Source of the DNA: Huintestinicola sp050874005
GTDB taxonomy: Bacteria > Bacillota > Clostridia > Oscillospirales > Ruminococcaceae
NCBI RefSeq assembly: GCF_050874005.1
Contig: NZ_JBNMJV010000005.1
Coordinates: forward strand, 1-64,000
Length of the DNA: 64,000 nt
Direction of reading: 5' to 3'
The notes beneath the pieces were generated by a model. The model did not search any database. It saw only the letters and a list, made by a program, of their open reading frames with translations, and was not told the origin of the DNA. A program made the translations under genes and the position numbers. Of this stretch, positions 33,548 to 42,226 are shown in pieces; positions within the stretch are counted from its first letter, which is position 1; each line of letters begins with the position of its first letter.

Positions 33548-34795
33548 GTGATCTGCGTGAAAAAAGGAAAGCTGGTATGCGCTGCTGCTGCGGCGCTCTT
33601 ATTTGCCTCCTGCGGGGCATCGGGAACATCAGAGCCGCTTCCTTCTGTCACATTGTCCGTGTGGTGTCCGTTTGAGGAAACGGATCTTACTTCTCAGATG
33701 GTGAGCGCCTTTTCCGAAGTTCACAAGGACGAGGCTTCCTTTAATATAACTATAAGCGCCGAGAGTGAGCAGACCTGCAAGGACACGGTCCTCAGCTCTC
33801 CCGAAAATGCTGCGGATGTGTTCTCCTTTGCGGCGGATCAGTTTGAGCCGCTGAGGAGAGGAGGAGCGCTTCTTCCCGTCACCGAAAATGCCGATGAGAT
33901 CATAACAGCAAACGGCGGCAAAGACAACGGCTCTATATTGGGAGCAAGCTTTGACGGCACTCTCTTCGCATATCCCGAGACTGCCAGCAACGGCTATTTT
34001 CTTTACTACAACAGCGCCTATTACACCGAGGAGGACGTGAAAAGCTTTGACCGTCTCCTTGAGATAGCCGAAGAAAACGGCAAAAAGGTCTATATGGACT
34101 TCTCAAGCGGCTGGTACATCTATTCCTTTTTCAAGGGCGCAGGACTGAGCGTTGATATGAATGAGGACGGCGTTACAAATTCCTGCGACTGGAACTCACA
34201 GACTGCCCCCATACGTGGCTTGGATGTTGCGGAAGCGATGCTGAAGATCGCCTCAAACAAGGGCTTTGTGAGCGGCTCAGATGACGATTTCAAGGCAGGA
34301 GTAAAGGACGGAAGCATTATTGCAGGCGTAAATGGCACCTGGAACTCAAGCGTTGTTTCCGAAGCCTGGGGAGAGGATTTTGCTGCCGCAAAGCTTCCCG
34401 AATATACCGTCTGCGGCAGACAGGTGCAGATGCACAGCTTCGCAGGCTATAAATACGTGGGCGTAAATGCCAATACGAAGGAGCCTCATTGGGCAATGGA
34501 GCTTGCACGCTGGCTCACCAACGAGGAAAATCAGACAGCCCGCTTCAATGCAAGAGGAGAATGCCCTTCAAACATCAAGGCAGCAGACTCGCCTGAGGTG
34601 AAAGCGTCGCCGGCACTTGCCGCTCTTTCCGAGCAGTCAGCCTACGGTCATCTGCAGAACGTGGCAGATACTTTCTGGACTCCCGCATATGCTTTCGGAA
34701 CGGTGATAATATCAGGAAACAGCGACGGAAGGGATCTCCGGGAGCTTCTTGACGAAATGACGGAGGGGATAACGGCTCCTCCTGCGGAAAAATAA
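33548..34795 (+). CDS. Extracellular solute-binding lipoprotein (sugar-type, family 1)
   Basis: 415 aa. Starts with a basic stretch and a hydrophobic signal (LVCAAAAALLFASC) whose Cys22 would be lipidated. The fold resembles family-1 carbohydrate-binding proteins: VTLSVWCPFEETDLTSQMVSAFSE at the first beta strand, and the mid-region NSAYYTEEDVKSFDRLLEIAEENGKKVYMD. No ABC permease or ATPase is nearby; instead the next gene, 14 bp on, encodes a membrane HD-GYP protein. Start GTG at 33548 or GTG at 33557; AAGGA at 33538 fits the first better. The ligand is unknown. Confidence 0.85.
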   Translation: MICVKKGKLVCAAAAALLFASCGASGTSEPLPSVTLSVWCPFEETDLTSQMVSAFSEVHKDEASFNITISAESEQTCKDTVLSSPENAADVFSFAADQFEPLRRGGALLPVTENADEIITANGGKDNGSILGASFDGTLFAYPETASNGYFLYYNSAYYTEEDVKSFDRLLEIAEENGKKVYMDFSSGWYIYSFFKGAGLSVDMNEDGVTNSCDWNSQTAPIRGLDVAEAMLKIASNKGFVSGSDDDFKAGVKDGSIIAGVNGTWNSSVVSEAWGEDFAAAKLPEYTVCGRQVQMHSFAGYKYVGVNANTKEPHWAMELARWLTNEENQTARFNARGECPSNIKAADSPEVKASPALAALSEQSAYGHLQNVADTFWTPAYAFGTVIISGNSDGRDLRELLDEMTEGITAPPAEK

Positions 34796-34809
34796 GAGGT
34801 GAACTTAAA

Positions 34810-36150
34810 GTGAGGGGTACGCCTTTCAAAATATTCATAGCCGTGCTTATGGCAGGGCTTATCGGCATAGCAGGCGAGATATTTCTTGTTTACCATATGA
34901 ACAGGCTGGCAGACGGATATTCGGAAATATTAACGGAGCACATTGTAAATTCCGGATATATCAAGGATATAAGCGGACTTCTTTACAAACATCAGGCAAT
35001 AACAGCAAACCACATTGCCGCCGACAGCGAAGAACTTTATGATGAGTACGAGGCACAGGCAAAGGAAATCGAAGAACAGCTCAACGTGCTTTTTGACGAA
35101 TTCGGCAAGCGTATGACGGGGGATAAGCGTGAGCAGCTTTTTCATCTCTGCTATTCCGATTACCGAAGCTATCTTCAGAATGCCGAGGTAGCCTTCAAGT
35201 TCAGCAGAGAGGGCAGCACCGCAACAGCCTCTTACTATGTGGTGAATGTAATGTACGGCTTTGTGGAGACTGTAAATGAACATCTGGACGATCTGCATCA
35301 GCTTGCCGCAGAAGAAATGCAGGCGGCTGCCGACAGAATGGACGGATATATTGCCGCATCGGGTATTGTGGAGAAAATATGCATAACAGGCATTATCGCA
35401 GCGGTGACAGTCTGTATAATCCTCTGCGTAAGGATAACTTCCGGTCTTGACAGGCATAAAAAGCGCCTTGAGATCGAGGTAGAGGAAAAGACAGGCGACC
35501 TTAGACGGCATAATGAGAAAATGCTGGAGCTGCAGAACAACATCATCATCGCAATGGCAAACCTTATCGAGAGCCGTGACGGCGATACGGGCGAGCACGT
35601 CAAGCGCACCAGCAAATACGTGACAATGCTTGCGGAAGCTGCGAAGAAAAAGGGGCTGTACCCCGAAATACTCACCGACAGCTATGTGGAGCTTCTGGCA
35701 AAAGCTGCTCCGATGCACGATATAGGCAAGATATCCGTTCCCGACAGTATCCTTCAGAAGCCGGGAAAGCTCACTCCCGAGGAGTTTGAGCGGATAAAGA
35801 GCCACGCTCCCGAGGGCGGACGTATAATCAGAGAGGTAATGGACGGCATTGAGGAAAAGGAATATGTGGACATTGCCGCCACCGTTGCCGAGGGTCACCA
35901 CGAAAAATGGGACGGCGGCGGATATCCCTCGGGGCTCAAAGGCGATGAGATACCCCTCAGCGCCCGTATTATGGCAATAGCCGATGTATTTGACGCTCTT
36001 ATTTCAAAGAGGTGCTATAAGGAGGCAATGCCTCTCGATGAAGCCTTCGGGATAATTTCCGACTCGGCAGGCACCCATTTTGATCCCGAGCTTGCCGGGA
36101 TATTCATCTCTCTTCGTCCCGAAATAGAAGAATATCTGTCGGAAAAATGA
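34810..36150 (+). CDS. Membrane-anchored HD-GYP protein, predicted c-di-GMP phosphodiesterase
   Basis: 446 aa, GTG start after AGAGGTG. Membrane helix 1 (about 8-27), an outside helical domain (about 28-187; 4-helix-bundle-like, Glu/Ala-rich), helix 2 (about 188-208), a coiled coil (about 215-245), then the HD-GYP domain. Metal and catalytic residues are visible: His263, His303-Asp304 (MHDIGK), His332, His363-His364, GYP at 371-373, Asp392. HD-GYP enzymes degrade c-di-GMP and thereby favour motility. Operon with the binding lipoprotein suggests ligand-controlled activity, which is inference. GAF or receiver domains are absent. Confidence 0.92.
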   Translation: MRGTPFKIFIAVLMAGLIGIAGEIFLVYHMNRLADGYSEILTEHIVNSGYIKDISGLLYKHQAITANHIAADSEELYDEYEAQAKEIEEQLNVLFDEFGKRMTGDKREQLFHLCYSDYRSYLQNAEVAFKFSREGSTATASYYVVNVMYGFVETVNEHLDDLHQLAAEEMQAAADRMDGYIAASGIVEKICITGIIAAVTVCIILCVRITSGLDRHKKRLEIEVEEKTGDLRRHNEKMLELQNNIIIAMANLIESRDGDTGEHVKRTSKYVTMLAEAAKKKGLYPEILTDSYVELLAKAAPMHDIGKISVPDSILQKPGKLTPEEFERIKSHAPEGGRIIREVMDGIEEKEYVDIAATVAEGHHEKWDGGGYPSGLKGDEIPLSARIMAIADVFDALISKRCYKEAMPLDEAFGIISDSAGTHFDPELAGIFISLRPEIEEYLSEK

Positions 36151-36231
36151 CTGTTTTGCTGAGATTTGAATAAAAAATCGGCGGAGCGCTTTGGCATAAT
36201 TGTAAATAATTTATAAAAGTGAAAAAAAGAC

Positions 36232-36260
36232 TTGCAATTTAAATTTGTTTGTGATATAAT
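36232..36260 (+). promoter_or_regulatory. sigma-A promoter of rpmB
   Basis: TTGCAA (36232-36237), 17 bp, TATAAT (36255-36260), with extended -10 TGA before TATAAT. The 5' UTR holds complementary ACGTCCC / GGGCGTT segments (about 36278-36295) that may form a small leader hairpin. Confidence 0.82.
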
Positions 36261-36330
36261 AGAAACGTTCTGAAAACGTCCCGTACAGGGCGTTGAAACG
36301 CTATTACTTTTTCAAGGAGGTGCGGCCCAA

Positions 36331-36519
36331 ATGGCAAAGTGCGATATTTGCGGAAAGGGCGTTACTTTCGGTATCAAGGTTTCCCACTCTCATCGTCGTT
36401 CCAACAGAACCTGGAAGCCCAATGTAAAGCGTGTAAAAGCTATCGTTGACGGTACTCCCAAGCACATCTACGTGTGCACAAGATGCCTCCGTTCCGGTAA
36501 GGTAACACGTGCTGTCTGA
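36331..36519 (+). CDS. rpmB: 50S ribosomal protein L28
   Basis: 62 aa. MAKCDICGKGVTFG and YVCTRCLRSGKV give the Cys-rich, zinc-binding (C+) form of L28, and SHSHRRSNRTWKPN is the conserved rRNA-binding loop. RBS AAGGAGGTG. Monocistronic, with its own terminator. Confidence 0.97.
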   Translation: MAKCDICGKGVTFGIKVSHSHRRSNRTWKPNVKRVKAIVDGTPKHIYVCTRCLRSGKVTRAV

Positions 36520-36573
36520 TTTTCGACGGGAAATCGGCGGACATTTTATAACCGAATTGTACGTACAATAAGG

Positions 36574-36597
36574 AAGACGCTTCGGCGTCTTTTTTAT
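36574..36597 (+). terminator. Terminator of rpmB
   Basis: Stem AAGACGC (36574-36580), TTCG loop, GCGTCTT (36585-36591), then a T-run. Confidence 0.93.
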
Positions 36598-36672
36598 TTA
36601 CAAAAAATTAACAAACATATGAGATAAATGTGGTATTATTAACTTAGAAAATTATCGAAAGGGGCTGACACT

Positions 36673-37401
36673 ATGAGCTTATACGGTATCGGCAATTACT
36701 CCGCATATTCAAATCTCTTCTCGGGAATGTATCAGAAAAACAATACATACAATAATACTTCCGCCGACCTGCAGGCGCTTATGAAAAAAGTCGACGAGGT
36801 CAGATCCCCCGAGTATAAAAAGAAAATAAAAGCACAGCTTGAGGGCAGTTCAACAGGCGACAGCGAGATTGGCACAGTCTCCTCCGAGCTTAAACTTTCC
36901 GAAGTCGCAAAGGACTTAAAGAAAAAGTCTGCGGCGCTCAGCGCAATGAGTATGAGCGACATCCAGGACAAGGACGCTCTGGTGAAGAATGTCACCGCCT
37001 TTGCCGAAAGCTATAATTCTGCTATTGACGCTATGGGCAAGTCCGACAGCGTTGACGCACTCAAAGCAGGACTTTCTATGACAAATACCGTCAAGACCTA
37101 TTCCGGCGCTCTTTCGAGAATGGGCGTAAAGGTTGGCAGCGACAATAAGCTCACCGTCAATGAGGAGACTCTCAGAGCGGCAGATGACAACGCTGTTTCG
37201 TCAATGTTCGGAAGCTCCTATTCTCCCGTTGCCCGTATCGCAGACAAGGCGGACAGCATAAGCAAGGCAGCGGTCAGCAAGGCTCAGACCACCGCTTTCA
37301 AGGGTATGATGTACGGTCAGACAAGCTCTTCGGGGCTTTACAGCGGCTATAACACCTTTGCAAGCAGCTTTCTCGGCACATTTTTCGATTCTTATACCTG
37401 A
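36673..37401 (+). CDS. Small FliD-C-terminal-like protein (filament cap / hook-associated relative)
   Basis: 242 aa. Residues about 103-200 (LVKNVTAFAESYNSAID ... YSGALSRMGVKVGSDNKLTVNEETLRAA-DDNAVSSMFG) match the pattern of the FliD C-terminal domain: a long helix with F--SYN, then (L/M)G(I/V)---G-L-(V/I)-E--L--A-----V--(L/M)F. The large N-terminal part of FliD is missing and the first 30 residues are Tyr/Asn-rich. No signal peptide, consistent with flagellar export. RBS GAAAGGGG. It stands alone, 3.6 kb from the flagellar operon and on the other strand. Assignment is by motif only. Confidence 0.6.
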   Translation: MSLYGIGNYSAYSNLFSGMYQKNNTYNNTSADLQALMKKVDEVRSPEYKKKIKAQLEGSSTGDSEIGTVSSELKLSEVAKDLKKKSAALSAMSMSDIQDKDALVKNVTAFAESYNSAIDAMGKSDSVDALKAGLSMTNTVKTYSGALSRMGVKVGSDNKLTVNEETLRAADDNAVSSMFGSSYSPVARIADKADSISKAAVSKAQTTAFKGMMYGQTSSSGLYSGYNTFASSFLGTFFDSYT

Positions 37402-37413
37402 TATAAATATCCC

Positions 37414-37447
37414 GGAGCTGCCGATAATTTGCGGCAGCTCCTTTTTT
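37414..37447 (+). terminator. Terminator after the FliD-like gene
   Basis: 10-bp stem GGAGCTGCCG (37414-37423) / CGGCAGCTCC (37432-37441) followed by TTTTTTA. Its end touches the 3' end of the convergent spoIID gene. Confidence 0.93.
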
Positions 37448-38387
37448 ACTGCATTTTTTCGATATATGTACCGGGATAGTAATGGTCAAGTATATCTCTG
37501 TATCCCATTCCCTTACGGGACAGCTCATCAGCGCCGCAAATGCTCATTCCCACAAGATGACCGCTTCCCTTAACGGTGAATGTGACCATTCCCTCTTTTT
37601 CACTTACTTCAAATGCGGCGCTGTCAAGTGACAGAAGCTCCGCAAGCCTGCTGCCGCTTACGGAAACGCCGCAGAGACTTACGGAAAGCACCGTTCCTGT
37701 TTCCGTTGCGGATAATATCTCAATGCCGTCATACTCTGCCGCTTCCGGGTATTCGGAGGATATACGTGCGGTGATCTCCGCCTTTGTGAATTCACGTCTT
37801 GTCTCGGTGCAGTCCGAGGAAACGCTTGCAAGGTACGGATATGCTTTTCCCCACACATTTTCCGCCGACTCCGTTGCACCCGGGGAGGAAACGTGAAAAA
37901 CTGCAGCGGCAGGAGCGCCGTCGTACATTATGATCTCTCCCTCGGTGGCATTTGCCGCAGCCTTTACGGCGGCAAGAGCCTTGTCATAATCCACGCCGTA
38001 TACAGCCATTGCGTCTGCTTCGGTGAGGACGGTCTGATATTTCGAGCCGTCGTCGGAAATATGAGCGCCGTTTTCAGTCTCTCCGGAAAGGATCCGCCTT
38101 ACCGCATATGTCCTTGCCGCACATACCTGCGCCTTGAGAGCCTCTGCGTCGGGGATAAAGGGCACTTCCCCGAGCACGGCAAAAACAGCGTAATCCTCAA
38201 TGTTCATTTCGGTTATTTTTCCCGTGGAAGTGCAGAGAAGCCTTAGCTTATTATCCTCGGGCAGGATAAGGCTCTGCGCCGCAGGAACGCTTTGGGGCTT
38301 GTCCTCTCTGATACCCCCTGCCGCCGCCGCAGGAAGAACGCAAAGGACCGTTGCCCATAAAATGACCGACTTAAAAAATGATTTCAT
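37446..38387 (-). CDS. spoIID: SpoIID/LytB-family peptidoglycan lytic transglycosylase
   Basis: 313 aa with an N-terminal signal or anchor (FFKSVILWATVLCVLPAAAAGG). SpoIID features: MNIEDYAVFAVLGEVPFIPDAEALKAQVCAARTYAVRRI, where Glu74 in the GE-P motif corresponds to the catalytic Glu, VFHVSSPGATESAENVWGKAYPYL, and the C-terminal GHLVGMSICGADELSRKGMGYRDILDHYYPGT. SpoIID degrades septal peptidoglycan with SpoIIP and SpoIIM during engulfment. No sporulation neighbours, so a LytB-like role in vegetative cells is also possible. Confidence 0.88.
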   Translation of the reverse strand: MKSFFKSVILWATVLCVLPAAAAGGIREDKPQSVPAAQSLILPEDNKLRLLCTSTGKITEMNIEDYAVFAVLGEVPFIPDAEALKAQVCAARTYAVRRILSGETENGAHISDDGSKYQTVLTEADAMAVYGVDYDKALAAVKAAANATEGEIIMYDGAPAAAVFHVSSPGATESAENVWGKAYPYLASVSSDCTETRREFTKAEITARISSEYPEAAEYDGIEILSATETGTVLSVSLCGVSVSGSRLAELLSLDSAAFEVSEKEGMVTFTVKGSGHLVGMSICGADELSRKGMGYRDILDHYYPGTYIEKMQ

Positions 38388-38476
38388 ATTTTGACCATTC
38401 CTCTCTATATTTATTCACTCTTGAAAATTATGCATATAAAATAATTACAAATTATGAAATTCATACAAATTAACAC

Positions 38477-38505
38477 TTGACAATAAGAAGATTTTATAGT
38501 ACAAT
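38477..38505 (+). promoter_or_regulatory. sigma-A promoter of the multi-pass membrane protein gene
   Basis: TTGACA (38477-38482), 17 bp, TACAAT (38500-38505). Transcription would give a leader of about 155 nt. Confidence 0.82.
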
Positions 38506-38537
38506 GTATTTATTGTATTATATATGTTATTATTGAG

Positions 38538-38615
38538 TTTGCCTGATAATATATATGCGGGGGCTTTGAGGATAATACATTTTCCCGAAGCCGTGATATG
38601 CACTATCCCGGCAAA
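38538..38615 (+). promoter_or_regulatory. Possible structured leader RNA (unassigned)
   Basis: In the 5' UTR, TTTGCC (38538-38543) can pair with GGCAAA (38610-38615), GGCTT (38562-38566) with AAGCC (38588-38592), and GTG/CAC close a small hairpin at 38593-38603. The nested pairing resembles a cis-regulatory leader, but I cannot match it to a known riboswitch. Confidence 0.3.
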
Positions 38616-38667
38616 GTCATTTTCTAAAAATTCCCGACGGGTTATCTGCGAAAGGATTGAACGGATT

Positions 38668-39756
38668 ATGGGCAAAATGAAACAGCTTAGCGCAGAGCAG
38701 ATGCGCAAAAATGTAGCCAAAGCAAATAAAACCAGCTTTATAACAAAAAAAGCTTCTATGGGCGTATATCTCGTTGTGCTTGTACTTGCGGTGGCAGCCC
38801 GCACTATCCAGCTTTTCAGCAATATGAACTTTGAAACAGGGCAGTACATAGACCCGTCGCCTCTTAAAAATTATCCTCTGATGATCCTTATACCCGGATT
38901 TATCCTTATAACGATCATTCTGCTGGCAGGAAGCTCAAAGGATAAGGTCATCGGTTCCTGTATCCTCATAAACCCGATGCGCCTGCGTTATGACCGTCTG
39001 AAAAAGAAGATACCCGCAGCAGCAGGCTATAGTGCTCTGCTTATGGCGCTTCTCGTGTTTGCGCAGATAATTTTCGATTTCGTTGATATCGTAAATGCCA
39101 ACAAGCTTATCGTTGAGGAGCTTTCCCGTGATGAGGCTGAGGATTACAATATGCTCACAGGCTATACTCTGGGCACCTTTGCACTTCATTTCGTTATGCT
39201 CTGCGTGATACTGAATTTCGTAGCGATGGCTGTCAATATCTTCAAGGGCGAAGGAATTTCCTCCGGTAACTGTGCAGCGCTTTCCTTCTACGCAGCCTGG
39301 AAGATAGTGGATATGATGAGCATCATTTCAAACAACGTTGCTGTGACCCGTTATTCCGAGCTTCTGTATGAGCTGTTTTCCTATATGACAGCAGTACTGT
39401 TCTTTATGAATACAGCACGTTTCTTCAATGGAATGGAAAAGAAATTCACCCGTTTCTGGATGTGCCTTTTCGGATATGTTTCTTCTATCCTTGCGGCAGT
39501 CTCGGTGATCCCGAGATACATTCTTCTCCTTATACCCACAGGTTATGAGGAGAGACTTTCAATGAACATTCCCTCAATTTCCGATATCGGCATCGTGTTT
39601 ATGACCATCACAATGGTTGCAGTATTCTGGAGCACCTACGTTTACCGTGTAATGCCCAGACTCAGCGTAGGCAAGCGCCGCTGGAGCAGAGCGCCTATGA
39701 ACAAGCAGTATCTGGAGATCGAAAATATCGACGTAAAGCCTACCGACGACTTATAA
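38668..39756 (+). CDS. Polytopic membrane protein of unknown function
   Basis: About 362 aa from the ATG at 38668 (AAAGGA 11 nt upstream); longer in-frame readings would run into the leader RNA. A basic, Lys-rich N-terminus (about 30 residues) is followed by about eight hydrophobic segments (for example VYLVVLVLAVAARTIQLF, LMILIPGFILITIILLAG, FALHFVMLCVILNFVAMAVNIF) and a positively charged cytoplasmic tail. No catalytic motif recognised. Ends in a terminator, so probably monocistronic. Confidence 0.8.
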   Translation: MGKMKQLSAEQMRKNVAKANKTSFITKKASMGVYLVVLVLAVAARTIQLFSNMNFETGQYIDPSPLKNYPLMILIPGFILITIILLAGSSKDKVIGSCILINPMRLRYDRLKKKIPAAAGYSALLMALLVFAQIIFDFVDIVNANKLIVEELSRDEAEDYNMLTGYTLGTFALHFVMLCVILNFVAMAVNIFKGEGISSGNCAALSFYAAWKIVDMMSIISNNVAVTRYSELLYELFSYMTAVLFFMNTARFFNGMEKKFTRFWMCLFGYVSSILAAVSVIPRYILLLIPTGYEERLSMNIPSISDIGIVFMTITMVAVFWSTYVYRVMPRLSVGKRRWSRAPMNKQYLEIENIDVKPTDDL

Positions 39757-39766
39757 AAAATATCTT

Positions 39767-39809
39767 GGGGCGGCAAGGGGAAATACCATCTCCTTGTGCG
39801 CCCTTTTTT
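39767..39809 (+). terminator. Terminator after the membrane protein gene
   Basis: Interrupted stem GGGCG-x-CAAGG (39768-39778) / CCTTG-x-x-CGCCC (39792-39803) followed by a T-run. Confidence 0.75.
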
Positions 39810-39824
39810 AAGGAATTTGTGATT

Positions 39825-41129
39825 ATGAAGCTAAGCAAAATCGCTCTGACGGCAGCGGCTGCGGCAATGAGCGCTTCTCTCTGCGCCTGCGGGCTTGACT
39901 CGTCTATCGACAATCTCCTGTCTCCGCCGATGATGTCAGAGGAGCAGCAGGAGATATATTCTGCCCTTACCAAGGCGGCAGGAAATGAGATATCCCTTGT
40001 TTATCCCCGTTCGGGAGCATACCGCTCCGCTTTTGTTTTTATTGACCTGGACACAGACGGTGAGAACGAGGCGGTGGTCTTCTATAACAGTTTAAGCAGC
40101 AAGGAAAGCAATGTCCGTGTGAATATACTGGATAAGGGCGAGGGCGAGTGGCGCTCGGTCTACGACCACGCAGGGGCAGGAACTTCTGTGGAGCAGGTCT
40201 TTTTTACGGACCTTGGGGGAACGGGACATATCCGTATGGCGATAGGATACGGCTATATGACCCCTACGGAAAAAACGCTGAAGCTCTACAGTCTCGGCGA
40301 CGGGATACTTAACACCGAGTACACGGGAACTTATTACAAGACCCTTACCCTTGATCTTGACAAGGACGGCGGAGACGATATTGCCGTGGTAAACTGCAAT
40401 AACGAAAACCATACCGCCTCTCTTTCACTCGTTACCGACAGGGGAGAGGGAGCAGAGTGCGTCAGCACCGTGGATATGAGCCCCACTACATTGGATTTTC
40501 CGTCTGTTATCAGCGGATATATCGGAAACGACACTCCGGCCGTATTTGCGGACGGGCTTCTGGGCAGCGGAAATCTCTCAACGGAAATAATCTACTGCGT
40601 AAACGGGGAACTGCGAAACCCAGCTATGATAGACGGCTCGGAGCTGCCCGCAAGAACTGTACGTCCCCAAGGACTTTACTGCAAGGATATCGACGGTGAC
40701 GGTATCGTGGAGATACCCGAAAGAGAAGCCTTCCCGGGATATAAAGACCGTCAGGATGCCCAGTATATCACAAACTGGAACGTTTTTGAAAACTATTCTG
40801 TAATAAAAAAATATTCCTCCCTCACCGAGCCGTATCTTGGCTATGCCTTTATGCTTCCCGTAAGATGGCAGGGGCTTGTGACCGTGAAAAATGACGGCAC
40901 AACCGGAGAGAAGGTTTTCTACAAATATAACGGCAGCCTTGAACAAAGCCGTCTCGAACTTATGAGGATAACGGTATGCAGCCTGAGCGACTCCGAGCAG
41001 AAGCTGCTTGAGGGTTATGTAGCCGTTGCCTCCACAGACAGCGCCGTATATATGGTGCGCTTCGGAGACACCGAGGATAATCTTCTTCTCACCACAGCCG
41101 AGGTCTCCAACAATTTCTATCTTTATTAA
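39825..41129 (+). CDS. Secreted lipoprotein with VCBS/FG-GAP-like repeats
   Basis: About 434 aa from the ATG at 39825 (AAGGA upstream). N-terminal lipoprotein signal (KIALTAAAAAMSASLCAC). Several Asp-rich calcium-loop-like motifs (DLDTDGENEAVVF, DLDKDGGDDIAVV, DIDGDGIVEIPE) suggest a beta-propeller or dockerin-like calcium fold; the spacing fits FG-GAP/VCBS-type repeats. No enzyme motif seen. It is followed by yqhQ 15 bp later, so the two may be cotranscribed. Confidence 0.7.
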   Translation: MKLSKIALTAAAAAMSASLCACGLDSSIDNLLSPPMMSEEQQEIYSALTKAAGNEISLVYPRSGAYRSAFVFIDLDTDGENEAVVFYNSLSSKESNVRVNILDKGEGEWRSVYDHAGAGTSVEQVFFTDLGGTGHIRMAIGYGYMTPTEKTLKLYSLGDGILNTEYTGTYYKTLTLDLDKDGGDDIAVVNCNNENHTASLSLVTDRGEGAECVSTVDMSPTTLDFPSVISGYIGNDTPAVFADGLLGSGNLSTEIIYCVNGELRNPAMIDGSELPARTVRPQGLYCKDIDGDGIVEIPEREAFPGYKDRQDAQYITNWNVFENYSVIKKYSSLTEPYLGYAFMLPVRWQGLVTVKNDGTTGEKVFYKYNGSLEQSRLELMRITVCSLSDSEQKLLEGYVAVASTDSAVYMVRFGDTEDNLLLTTAEVSNNFYLY

Positions 41130-41144
41130 GAGGTGTTATTTATC

Positions 41145-42143
41145 TTGAGCAATAATCAGCAGTCTGAGTGCAAATTCAAGTCGAAAATAGGCGGACAGGC
41201 GCTTATCGAAGGAATAATGATGAGAGGCATAGACCTTTCCGCAATGGCGTGCCGTCTGCCCGACGGGACAATTGATGTGGAGACGTGGAAAATAAGAAAC
41301 GGCAAAAGCGCCCCCTGGTATCTTAAAACCCCCTTTATCCGAGGCTGCTTTAATTTTGTCATATCTCTTGTGGACGGAATGAAATGCACAATGAAGTCCG
41401 CCGAAAAGCAGATGACCGACGAGGACGAGGAGGACGAGGAGCTTTCCCCCTTTGAGGAATGGCTCAGCAAAACAAGACCCTATAAATGGCTTGAAGCAAA
41501 GCTTGAGGGGGAAAACGGCAAATCGGTGATGAACACTGTAATGATCGTGGTCTGCGTTATCGTTATGGCAATAAGCATATGTGCATTCAAATTCTTCCCT
41601 GCCCTGCTTTCGGGACTTTTAGGAAAGCTTGGGGCTCCCGACTGGAGCAAGACCATTGCCGAGGGTGTTATCAAAATAGCGCTGCTTGTTGGCTATATGT
41701 GGCTCATATCCAATATGAAGGAGATACACACCACCTTCAAATATCACGGCGCCGAGCATAAGACCATAGCCTGCTATGAGGCAGGACTTGAGCTTACGGT
41801 GGAGAACGTGAGAAAGCAGACCCGTTTCCACCCCCGCTGCGGGACCAGCTTTATCTTCCTTGTGGTGCTTCTGAGCATCGCCATAGGAATGTTTCTCCCT
41901 TGGGACAACGTGTTCGCACGCTTCGGACTTCAGCTTCTTATGCTCCCCGTTGAAGCGTCTATAGGCTATGAGCTGATAAAGCTTGCAGGCAGATGCGACA
42001 ACATCTTCACAAAGATAATTTCAGCTCCCGGCTTGTGGCTCCAGCACATCACCACCTGCGAGCCCGACGACCCTCAGATAGAGGTGGCGATCGCTGCCCT
42101 TAAACCCTGTATCCCCGAGGATAAGAACGACGATCAATGGTAA
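41145..42143 (+). CDS. yqhQ: DUF1385 family membrane protein YqhQ
   Basis: About 332 aa. The conserved pattern IGGQALIEGIMMRG, later FKYHGAEHKTIACYEAGLELTVENVRKQTRFHPRCGTSF and EASIGYELIKLAG identify DUF1385/YqhQ, a conserved membrane protein of unknown function in Firmicutes often next to prmC-prfA. Start chosen as the TTG at 41145, because AGAGGTG (41129-41135) is a well-spaced RBS; the GTG at 41133 is inside it. Confidence 0.92.
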   Translation: MSNNQQSECKFKSKIGGQALIEGIMMRGIDLSAMACRLPDGTIDVETWKIRNGKSAPWYLKTPFIRGCFNFVISLVDGMKCTMKSAEKQMTDEDEEDEELSPFEEWLSKTRPYKWLEAKLEGENGKSVMNTVMIVVCVIVMAISICAFKFFPALLSGLLGKLGAPDWSKTIAEGVIKIALLVGYMWLISNMKEIHTTFKYHGAEHKTIACYEAGLELTVENVRKQTRFHPRCGTSFIFLVVLLSIAIGMFLPWDNVFARFGLQLLMLPVEASIGYELIKLAGRCDNIFTKIISAPGLWLQHITTCEPDDPQIEVAIAALKPCIPEDKNDDQW

Positions 42144-42144
42144 T

Positions 42145-42173
42145 ATTATAGCACATCTGTTCTAAAATGTCAA
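42145..42173 (-). promoter_or_regulatory. Minus-strand promoter-like element at the yqhQ 3' end
   Basis: Read on the minus strand: TTGACA (42173-42168), 17 bp, TATAAT (42150-42145) with extended -10 TGC. It points into the 3' end of yqhQ, so any transcript would be antisense. Shares the ATGTGC-TATAAT block with 2621-2649 and 57098-57126. Confidence 0.5.
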
Positions 42174-42226
42174 TAGACAATTTGTAAACTTTGGCACATA
42201 TTATTCAAGCTTCAAGGAGATACCAT

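Noticed and set aside
34930..35901. 323-codon minus-strand open frame opposite the HD-GYP gene
   Set aside because: Fully antisense to a gene with complete catalytic motifs; composition typical of a shadow reading frame.
36278..36295. Short complementary segments in the rpmB leader considered as an L28 autoregulatory leader
   Set aside because: The stem is short and contains mismatches, and I know no matching leader family; mentioned only with the promoter.
38538..38615. Considered as a cyclic di-GMP riboswitch because of the HD-GYP gene in the window
   Set aside because: The conserved GEMM core (for example GGGCAAACC and the tetraloop-receptor pattern) is not present.
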